Shown piece by piece: positions 17,372-24,253 of a stretch of DNA of 64,000 nucleotides. The position numbers were made by a program, and so were the translations under genes. Origin of the DNA: Magnetospira sp. QH-2 (GTDB lineage Bacteria; Pseudomonadota; Alphaproteobacteria; Rhodospirillales; Magnetospiraceae); the NCBI RefSeq assembly GCF_000968135.1, contig NZ_FO538765.1, forward strand, positions 3,484,001 through 3,548,000, read 5' to 3'. Positions within the stretch are counted from its first letter, which is position 1, and every line of letters starts with the position of its first letter. Below the pieces are notes generated by a model. That model saw only the letters and a list, made by a program, of their open reading frames with translations. It was not told the DNA's origin and made no database searches.

Positions 17372-17538
17372 GTTCTGACTACCTGGGCTTCAACCATGCT
17401 GCTAACTGGATCTGCCGCACAGTCTAGCAGGCCCCCGGGGCGCCGTCATGTCCCTGATGCGGGGACGGATCCTGGCTCCCTCCTCGCACAGTCGCTATAG
17501 TCCCGGTAGCGAACGAGCAATCATCAGGGAGGATCGTT

Positions 17539-18612
17539 ATGACCGCAACAGCGTCCATGACCCGATGGCGGATTGTATGGCTGGTGTTGGTGGCCCTCGG
17601 CTTACCGACCAACGCCGTTGCCGAGCGAGAATTCGTCAAGCAACCGGTCATTGTCGATCAACGCGTCGCTCCGCGGGTTATCTACATCGAGAACCCGCGT
17701 TTTCCCAAAGTCTCCGATCAGGACCTGCGCAGAATCCTCGCCTCGGCCAGCGCCTTGGTGCGGGATCATTTCGGCATCACCGTCGAACAGCCTCAGGATA
17801 TACCAGTCTGGCAGATCGACCCGGTTTTCCTGGATCTACAGGCCAACAAGCCCGAGATCTTTGATGATCTCATCGGTGATTTCCGCAACGACCGAGTGGA
17901 TTGGACGGTTGTTCGGGAGAATTTAGTCAAGCAGATCAAGAAACAAAAGGATCCATTGTCGGCTCAGATCGATTTTGTTCGCCCGCATTTGGTCAATCCG
18001 CTCACTGCCGACAACCTGGACACCTTCGCCGATGCCGTGATCGAAACCTTTCGCACCCGCCTGGCCCATTGGACCACCGCCACCCTCGCAGACGGCTACC
18101 CGGTGATCGGCAAGGTCGCGGGACGCCCCGACTTGCCGCTCAACGAATACGGATTCTGGACCTTGATGGCCAAGCGCGGCATTCCGGCGGAAATCGTGTT
18201 GACCAATCAGTTGGTGGCCAGCGTCGAATACATGCCGATCCCCATCCATACCTCCATCCGCGGCGGGATCACCGGTGGGTCCGCCGAGTACAATCCCAAG
18301 TCTTCTCTGGGCACCACGGTCTGGGTGTCGCTCTTCCCCTACCTGTCCGACAATCCACAGATCAAGACCCTGCGCAACGGCGACGGCTACGACCACGACA
18401 ATGCGCTGGCCTATGCGGGTGCCATGCTGGCCCACGAGATGGGGCACCAGCTTCTGCAACTGGGTCATCCCTGGTCCAACGACGCCTGCGTCATGCGCCC
18501 GGCGGAAGCGCTGGACTTCGCGCCCTGGGTGGCGAAATTCGACGCGGCGAAATGCCCGGTGGGGTCGAGTGAGGCCATGACCCCGGGGGTCGTTAAGGTA
18601 CCAATCTGGTAA
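17539..18612 (+). CDS. Secreted protein with a zinc-metallopeptidase-like HExxH motif
   Basis: A 357-residue protein with a signal peptide (about residues 1-28, ending NAVA) and a GGGAGGA site upstream. Near the C-terminus the sequence AHEMGHQLLQLGHPW gives an HExxH at residues 299-303 with a further His at 310, the pattern of zinc peptidases; it is not a metzincin (which needs HExxHxxGxxH). A Cys follows at about 316. The rest resembles no family I know. Probably a periplasmic metallopeptidase. The methyltransferase gene follows by 21 bp and may be co-transcribed. Confidence 0.65.
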   Translation: MTATASMTRWRIVWLVLVALGLPTNAVAEREFVKQPVIVDQRVAPRVIYIENPRFPKVSDQDLRRILASASALVRDHFGITVEQPQDIPVWQIDPVFLDLQANKPEIFDDLIGDFRNDRVDWTVVRENLVKQIKKQKDPLSAQIDFVRPHLVNPLTADNLDTFADAVIETFRTRLAHWTTATLADGYPVIGKVAGRPDLPLNEYGFWTLMAKRGIPAEIVLTNQLVASVEYMPIPIHTSIRGGITGGSAEYNPKSSLGTTVWVSLFPYLSDNPQIKTLRNGDGYDHDNALAYAGAMLAHEMGHQLLQLGHPWSNDACVMRPAEALDFAPWVAKFDAAKCPVGSSEAMTPGVVKVPIW

Positions 18613-18633
18613 TCAGTCCGTGAGGAGATTTAG

Positions 18634-19263
18634 TTGGGACACAGCTCGCATTACGGCAAGGTTTACACTGCCTTGATGATCGGCAAACTCGCGGCGGCGG
18701 ACCGGATCGGATCCGTCGTGGATTGCGGTTGCGGCAGCGGGACTTACAAGAACCTGTTAGGCCCCCTGTTACCCAGGGCCCGCTGGATTGGGGTCGAGGT
18801 CTGGGAACCCAACATCCTCCGATTCGGGCTGGAACAGCTCTACGACGAAATCATCCCTAAGGATCTGAGGGACATTTGTTGGGAAACACTGCCGCCGGCC
18901 GACTTGGCCATCTTCGGCGATGTGCTCGAACATATGCCGGAAGAGGATGCCGTTGCCCTGGTTACCAAGGCGAGGCAGAGGGTGCCCTATATTCTGCTAT
19001 CGATCCCCGTGGTCTCGTATCCTCAAGGCGCCGCTCATGACAACCCCTATGAGGTTCATGTCAAGGAGGACTGGGACCATGGCCAGGTGTCGAGCCGTTT
19101 CTCCCCTATCACCTCCTACTTCATCCATGATCATATCGGGGTCTATTTTCTGGCGACCAGCGAGCAAGCCATTCGGGATATTCGTGCACTGCAGCCCGTG
19201 GTGGCGGCAATGCTGCGGGACCAGTTTCCGCAGGATATCATGGCCTGGGGAACCCATGGCTAG
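18634..19263 (+). CDS. Class I SAM-dependent methyltransferase-like protein
   Basis: A 209-residue protein read from a TTG start preceded by GAGGAGA at 6-base spacing. The SAM-binding glycine loop is VVDCGCGSGTYKNLLG (about residues 28-43); the acidic end of the second strand follows (IGVEVWEPN), and DLAIFGDVLEHMPEEDA is the motif preceding the fourth strand. No substrate-specific feature is visible. It follows the metalloprotease-like gene closely. Confidence 0.8.
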   Translation: MGHSSHYGKVYTALMIGKLAAADRIGSVVDCGCGSGTYKNLLGPLLPRARWIGVEVWEPNILRFGLEQLYDEIIPKDLRDICWETLPPADLAIFGDVLEHMPEEDAVALVTKARQRVPYILLSIPVVSYPQGAAHDNPYEVHVKEDWDHGQVSSRFSPITSYFIHDHIGVYFLATSEQAIRDIRALQPVVAAMLRDQFPQDIMAWGTHG

Positions 19264-19345
19264 CGGTAGGGCGCATCCACGCAAAAACTTGCCCTGGCTC
19301 GGCTCTTGAGGCATACCGGGCAAAACTCGAGAGTCATAGCAAACC

Positions 19346-21016
19346 ATGCCGCCAACCCTGACCATCGCCCTGGCCCAGAACAACCCCACCGTTGGCGCCC
19401 TTGACGTCAACGCCGATCTGGTGCGTCGCGACCGGGCCACGGCCGCTGACCTGAACGCCGATCTGGTGGTGTTCGGCGAATTGAACATGACGGGCTATCC
19501 GCCCGAGGATCTGGTCCGCAAGCCCGCCTTTCAGCGACGCATCGAGGCCGAGGTGAGTGCCCTGGCCCGGGAAACCGCCGACGGTGGCCCGGCCCTGCTG
19601 GTCGGCGCGCCCTGGCGTAGCGGCGGTAAGCTATGGAACGCCGCCTTGTTGCTGGGCGACGGGCGGATTATGGAGATCCGCGCCAAGCACCACCTGCCCA
19701 ACTACGGCGTGTTCGACGAAATGCGCGTTTTCGACGCCGGACCGTTGCCCGAGCCCATGAACTTCCGGGGTCGGCGCCTGGGCGTGATGATCTGCGAGGA
19801 CATGTGGTATCAGGACGTGGCCCGCCATTTGGCCCTACAGGGTGCCGAGATGCTGATCGTGCCCAACGGCTCGCCTTTCGAAGTGGGCAAGGCCGGGCGG
19901 CGCATGGACCTGGCGACGAGCCGCGCCCGGGAAACGGAGCTGCCGCTGATCTATGTGAACCTGGTCGGCGGCCAGGATGAGTTGGCTTTCGACGGCGCTT
20001 CTTTCGTCAGCGACCGGCAAGGCAAGATCCTGCGCCGCGACAAGGGCTGGGACGAATCGGTCATTGCCACCCACTGGACCTATGACGACAACCGCTGGCG
20101 TTGCACGCCGGGGGAAGTGATCGACAAACCGGGACAGATGGAATCCATCTATCGGGCCATGGTGGTCGGCCTGCGCGACTATGTGAAAAAAAATGGCTTT
20201 CCCGGCGTGGTGCTGGGGCTGTCGGGTGGCATCGATTCCGCCTTGAGCGCCGCCGTGGCGGTGGATGCCCTGGGGCCTGAGCAGGTTTTGACGGTGATGA
20301 TGCCTTCGCCTTATACCAGCACCGAAAGCCTGGAAGACGCCTCCGAGGTCGCCCGACTTTTGGGGACACGATTGGAATCCATATCCATTGGCCCGGCCAT
20401 GGAGGCTTTCGGCACCATGCTGGATCCGCTGTTCGCCGAAACCCAGGCCGACACCACGGAGGAGAATATCCAGTCGCGCTCGCGCGGCCTGTTGCTCATG
20501 GCCCTGTCCAACAAGTTCGGCCATATGCTGCTGACCACCGGCAACAAGTCGGAAATGTCGGTGGGCTATGCCACCCTCTATGGCGATATGTGCGGCGGCT
20601 ATTCGGTGCTCAAGGATCTCTACAAGACCACCGTTTTTTCCCTGTGCGAATGGCGCAATAACCATCGCCCCGATGGCCTATTGGGCCCCGACGGTCCGGT
20701 GATGCCCCAACGGGTAATCGACAAACCGCCGTCGGCCGAGCTCAAACCCGATCAGACCGACCAGGACAGCCTGCCGCCCTATGACGTGCTCGACGCCATC
20801 CTCACCGGACTGGTGGAGGACGAACGCTCGCTGGAAGATCTGGTCGCCGACGGCCATGACCCGGACCTGATCAAACGCGTCTGGCGATTGCTCGATCTGG
20901 CTGAGTATAAACGGCGACAGGCGCCGCCGGGAGTGAAGATCTCGGCCCGCGCCTTTGGCCGCGACCGCCGCTATCCCATTACCAATGGATTTACCAAGCT
21001 GGTTTCGAAAGGCTGA
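19346..21016 (+). CDS. nadE: Glutamine-dependent NAD+ synthetase
   Basis: A 556-residue two-domain enzyme. The N-terminal nitrilase-type glutaminase (about 1-260) has its Glu in FGELNMTGYPPEDL, Lys in AKHHLPNYGVFDE and nucleophile Cys in VMICEDMWY. The C-terminal synthetase (about 280-556) has the ATP-pyrophosphatase P-loop LGLSGGIDSALSAAV. It amidates nicotinic acid adenine dinucleotide to NAD+. The stop lies 4 bp before cysS, so the two are probably one operon. Confidence 0.96.
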   Translation: MPPTLTIALAQNNPTVGALDVNADLVRRDRATAADLNADLVVFGELNMTGYPPEDLVRKPAFQRRIEAEVSALARETADGGPALLVGAPWRSGGKLWNAALLLGDGRIMEIRAKHHLPNYGVFDEMRVFDAGPLPEPMNFRGRRLGVMICEDMWYQDVARHLALQGAEMLIVPNGSPFEVGKAGRRMDLATSRARETELPLIYVNLVGGQDELAFDGASFVSDRQGKILRRDKGWDESVIATHWTYDDNRWRCTPGEVIDKPGQMESIYRAMVVGLRDYVKKNGFPGVVLGLSGGIDSALSAAVAVDALGPEQVLTVMMPSPYTSTESLEDASEVARLLGTRLESISIGPAMEAFGTMLDPLFAETQADTTEENIQSRSRGLLLMALSNKFGHMLLTTGNKSEMSVGYATLYGDMCGGYSVLKDLYKTTVFSLCEWRNNHRPDGLLGPDGPVMPQRVIDKPPSAELKPDQTDQDSLPPYDVLDAILTGLVEDERSLEDLVADGHDPDLIKRVWRLLDLAEYKRRQAPPGVKISARAFGRDRRYPITNGFTKLVSKG

Positions 21017-21020
21017 TCCC

Positions 21021-22397
21021 GTGACCCTGCGTATCCAAGACACCCTGACCCGCCAGAAAGTCGAATTCCAGCCGGTAACCCCGGGAAAAGTCGGGATGTA
21101 TGTCTGTGGACCCACGGTCTACGACTATGCCCATATCGGCAACGCCCGGCCGGTGGTGGTGTTCGACGTGCTCTATCGGCTGCTGGATCACCTCTATGAC
21201 CAGGTGACCTATGTGCGCAACATCACCGATGTGGATGACAAGATCAACGCCCGCGCCGCCGAGTCCGGGGAATCCATCCGCGCCATCACCGAGCGGACGG
21301 CGCAGGCCTTCCACGACGACATGGCGGCGCTGAATGCCTTGAACCCGACCATGGAGCCCCGGGCCACCGACCATATCGCCGAGATGCAAGAGACCATCCA
21401 GCAACTGATGGACGCCGGGCACGCCTATGAGTCCCAGGGCCATGTGCTGTTCGACGTGCCGTCCGATCCCCATTACGGCTGCCTGTCCCACCGTGACCAG
21501 GAGGAAATGCTGGCAGGGGCACGGGTGGAAGTGGCCAACTACAAGCGGGACCCTTCGGACTTCGTGTTGTGGAAACCCTCCAAAGAAGGCGAACCGGCCT
21601 GGGATAGCCCCTGGGGCGCCGGACGCCCGGGCTGGCATATCGAATGCTCCGCCATGTCGGCCAAGTATTTAGGGGACACGTTTGATATCCATGGGGGCGG
21701 GCAGGATCTGATCTTCCCCCACCACGAAAACGAGATCGCACAAAGCACCTGCGCCCATCCGGGCAGCGGCTTTGCCAAGCACTGGATGCACAACGGCTAT
21801 TTGATGGTCGAGGGCGAAAAGATGTCCAAGTCCTTGGGCAACTTCTACACCGTCCATGATCTGCTGACCGAGTTCCCCGGCGAGGCCATCCGGCTGGTGC
21901 TGTTGCAGACCCATTACCGAGGTCCGCTGGACTTCACCAGGGATGGCATCGCCGTGGCCCGCAAGAGTCTGGATCGGCTCTATACCGCCTTGCAGAACGC
22001 TCCCGTCGATCCCATCGATACTGAGCCACCCGTCGAAATCGTCGAGGCCCTGAAAGACGACTTGAACAGCGCCGGGGCCATTGCCCATCTGCATGAATTG
22101 GCCGGTGCCCTGAACAAGGCCGCGCCTGACGCCCAGGCCGAGATCAAGGGCAAGCTGCTGGCCGGAGCCAAGATCCTGGGCCTGCTGGAGCAAGACCCGG
22201 ACGACTGGTTCCGCTGGCAGGGCGCGGCGGCGGACGACGGGCTGGACGACGACGCCATCGAGGCTCTGATCACCCAACGTTTGGAGGCCCGCAAGGCCAA
22301 GGACTTCGCCACCGCCGACCGGATCCGCGACGACCTGAAGGACCAGGGCATCGTCCTGGAAGACGGTCCCGGAGGCACCACCTGGAAGCGCGGCTGA
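21021..22397 (+). CDS. cysS: Cysteinyl-tRNA synthetase
   Basis: Start taken as GTG 21021 (VTLRIQDTLTRQKVEF), just after nadE; the frame is open upstream but overlaps nadE. The 458-residue class I synthetase has the zinc Cys in MYVCGPTVYD, the HIGH-type sequence AHIGNARP, the zinc site around IECSAMS and HHENE, and the KMSKSLGN loop. Family length is normal. The stop shares its last base with the ATG of the next small gene (TGATG). Confidence 0.97.
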   Translation: MTLRIQDTLTRQKVEFQPVTPGKVGMYVCGPTVYDYAHIGNARPVVVFDVLYRLLDHLYDQVTYVRNITDVDDKINARAAESGESIRAITERTAQAFHDDMAALNALNPTMEPRATDHIAEMQETIQQLMDAGHAYESQGHVLFDVPSDPHYGCLSHRDQEEMLAGARVEVANYKRDPSDFVLWKPSKEGEPAWDSPWGAGRPGWHIECSAMSAKYLGDTFDIHGGGQDLIFPHHENEIAQSTCAHPGSGFAKHWMHNGYLMVEGEKMSKSLGNFYTVHDLLTEFPGEAIRLVLLQTHYRGPLDFTRDGIAVARKSLDRLYTALQNAPVDPIDTEPPVEIVEALKDDLNSAGAIAHLHELAGALNKAAPDAQAEIKGKLLAGAKILGLLEQDPDDWFRWQGAAADDGLDDDAIEALITQRLEARKAKDFATADRIRDDLKDQGIVLEDGPGGTTWKRG

Positions 22398-22708
22398 TGG
22401 CGGACGACCCGGTCACCAAAGCCATCGCCGTGCTCAACGACGCGCTGAAGCGCGACCCGGAAGCCATCACCAAGTTGATCAACATGCGCGCCGACTGCGC
22501 CAAGTCCCTGGCCGACCACCCGACCATTCAGACCATCGTTCTGGATGGCTCCCACAAGGTGGGCCTGATGGGCCTGCTCAACGGCATCCTCGGCGATTCC
22601 CCTTCCGGCGTCATCGGTGCCCGGGGACGGCAACTCCCTTCGGGGCTGTTCACTTCGGTGACCGAGTTCGTGGATCTGCGGAAGGGGAAGGTGGATCTGT
22701 TGACCTGA
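22397..22708 (+). CDS. Small soluble protein of unknown function, coupled to cysS
   Basis: A 103-residue protein starting within the cysS stop codon (TGATG), which suggests translational coupling. It has no signal peptide or membrane helix. Visible features are a helical N-terminal half (VTKAIAVLNDALKRDPEAITKLIN) and a Gly-rich loop (GLMGLLNGILGDSPSGVIGARG). No family recognised. Confidence 0.65.
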   Translation: MADDPVTKAIAVLNDALKRDPEAITKLINMRADCAKSLADHPTIQTIVLDGSHKVGLMGLLNGILGDSPSGVIGARGRQLPSGLFTSVTEFVDLRKGKVDLLT

Positions 22709-22719
22709 GGGGGACTTGA

Positions 22720-23352
22720 TCAGTCTGCGGGAACGAATTTTTTCCCTTTGAACCGGCGGATCGGGTTGCCACGTTCGAGTAGATTATGGTGTTGCCAGGA
22801 GTTGGTTCGGGCTTTGGCGGCGTCTTGGTGGGAGCGGTCTTCCAGCAAAGCCTGCAACCGGGCGATCGCAGCCGCCTTGTTGCGGTGTTGGGAACGTTCC
22901 CCCCTGGCCAAAACGACCAATCCCGTCGGCTTATGGATCACCCGTACCGCCGAGTCCGTGGTGTTGACATGTTGCCCTCCCGGTCCCCCGGCCTTGGTGG
23001 TTTCAATGGTCAACTCTCTCGGGTCCAAAGGACCAATCGCCCTGGTTGGCGGTTTCAGCGTTTGAATACCAACATACCAATTGCGCCGTTTGTGATGGGG
23101 CCTGAAGGGACTCGTTCCGATCCATTGTATGGATCCGTTCCACGAATCCACGAATGCGGACGATTCCCTGCCTGCCACCGAAACCACGGCGGAAGACAGC
23201 CCCTCGGGTGTTTCCTCGGCCTCCTCGATACGGACCGAGAGACCGATTTTTGCCGCCTCGCACGTAATGGTTTCGATGACCCTGGCGGCAACCCAACGGC
23301 ATTCGCCGGGTCCTCGTCCCGTCGTAACCTGTAGCCAAACAGTTTCGCTCAT
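22720..23352 (-). CDS. prfH: PrfH, peptide chain release factor-like rescue protein
   Basis: A 210-residue RF-1-family protein carrying only the catalytic release-factor domain. GGQ is at 125-127 in TKAGGPGGQHVNTTDSAVR, and the tail is rich in Arg and Lys (RRFKGKKFVPAD). The codon-reading domain of RF1/RF2 is absent. PrfH genes are usually paired with the RNA ligase gene rtcB2; the pair repairs and rescues ribosomes whose decoding centre has been cleaved. Here the ATG overlaps the stop of the upstream rtcB remnant (ATGA), showing the original operon, but rtcB itself is broken. Confidence 0.92.
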   Translation of the reverse strand: MSETVWLQVTTGRGPGECRWVAARVIETITCEAAKIGLSVRIEEAEETPEGLSSAVVSVAGRESSAFVDSWNGSIQWIGTSPFRPHHKRRNWYVGIQTLKPPTRAIGPLDPRELTIETTKAGGPGGQHVNTTDSAVRVIHKPTGLVVLARGERSQHRNKAAAIARLQALLEDRSHQDAAKARTNSWQHHNLLERGNPIRRFKGKKFVPAD

Positions 23353-23657
23353 GACTTTCTCCGGACCTTAGAGGTCAGAATGGGCCGGAAGGTGGCGATG
23401 ATCGTGCATAGTCCCGCCTCGACCAAATCGGCCACCACAGGGTCGATGGCCTTATAGGCCTCGGGTGCTTTTTCCACCAACAACTTGCGATCTTCACAGA
23501 TGACCCGGCGGCCCAATGCCGTTCGGGTCAGATCGCTCAGGAAGCCCCGGGAATCCTCCACGGATTATGGGCGGCGAGCCTTCCTGGCCGTCAAGACAAT
23601 GCGACCGGAATTTCTTTAGAAAGTCCCCCGAGAGGGAAGGTTGGAATACTGTGACAT
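23349..23657 (-). pseudogene. rtcB (RtcB2-type RNA ligase) remnant with a large internal deletion
   Basis: From ATG 23657, preceded by GGGAGG, one frame continues to the stop at 23349 with two in-frame TAA codons (after 13 and 32 codons). The last 70 codons match the RtcB C-terminus: TALGRRVICEDRKLLVEKAP, EAYKAIDPVVADLVEAGL, ATFRPI. The segment before the second stop, GRIVLTARKARRP, resembles the RtcB GR(V/M)-Lys-rich stretch just upstream of an SVED block. About 300 residues, including all metal ligands, are missing. The promoter, ribosome site and ATGA coupling to prfH survive, so the decay is probably recent. Confidence 0.8.
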
Positions 23658-23694
23658 GATCACGCCTCCCTGCTGGATGAAAAAGGATGATGCG

Positions 23695-23722
23695 ATCTTA
23701 ACACGAACTATCCACAAAACAA
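23695..23722 (-). promoter_or_regulatory. Probable promoter of the rtcB remnant-prfH operon
   Basis: On the minus strand, TTGTTT (23717-23722) and TAAGAT (23695-23700) are separated by 16 bp and lie about 40 bases upstream of the rtcB ATG at 23657. The -10 element is good, the -35 only fair. Confidence 0.45.
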
Positions 23723-23761
23723 TAGGATTGTTTGTTGGCGGGGCGATACGGCCCTCACCCC

Positions 23762-24253
23762 CTACCCCCTGGCCAGCGGCACCACATACTGCAAATCCGT
23801 GTCCCAGGGGAAGAACACCCATTGGTCCTGTGGCACTTCGTGCAGGAAGGTATCCACCAGAGGCTGACCCTCGGGCTTGGCGTAGAGGGTGGCGAAATGA
23901 GCCTTGGGCAGCAGGTCGCGGGCGGCCTTGAGCGTCGTGCCCGTGTCCACCAGATCATCGATCAAAAGCCAGCCTTCGCCCTGTTCCGCCGCCGCCGTTT
24001 CGGGGGCTTTGAGAATGGTGGCCTGGGTACCGATTTCCTGTTCTTCATAGGTGGAAATGCACAGGGTATCGATCAGCCGCATATCCATCTCCCGGGCCAC
24101 GATGGCCGCCGGGACCAGGCCGCCCCGGGTCAGGGCGACAATGCCTTTCCAGTTCTGCCCCGAGAGCAGTTTGCGCACCAGATACTTGGCGTCCCGGTGC
24201 ACGTCGGGCCAGGTGACGATCATGCCGTCCGTATCGGTGATGGGAGTTGGCAT
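23762..24253 (-). CDS. gpt: Xanthine (guanine) phosphoribosyltransferase
   Basis: Start set at ATG 24253 (MPTPITDTDGMIVTWPDVHRD), which overlaps the preceding stop as TGATG; the frame is open far upstream inside the other gene but that is out-of-register. The 163-residue protein has the early WKGIVALTRGGLVPAAIVARE stretch and the PRPP loop LLIDDLVDTGTTLKAAR of type I phosphoribosyltransferases, and its N-terminal pattern and size match Gpt. It converts xanthine or guanine with PRPP to the nucleotide. Coupling to the DUF748 gene has no obvious functional logic. Confidence 0.9.
   Translation of the reverse strand: MPTPITDTDGMIVTWPDVHRDAKYLVRKLLSGQNWKGIVALTRGGLVPAAIVAREMDMRLIDTLCISTYEEQEIGTQATILKAPETAAAEQGEGWLLIDDLVDTGTTLKAARDLLPKAHFATLYAKPEGQPLVDTFLHEVPQDQWVFFPWDTDLQYVVPLARG

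Noticed and set aside
17539-18612. Metzincin assignment of the secreted HExxH protein
   Set aside because: The required HExxHxxGxxH spacing is not met (third His is one residue further and the Gly is misplaced).
19288-19326. Terminator between the methyltransferase and nadE
   Set aside because: A 6-bp stem (TTGCCC/GGGCAA) exists but has a long imperfect loop and no T run on the plus strand.
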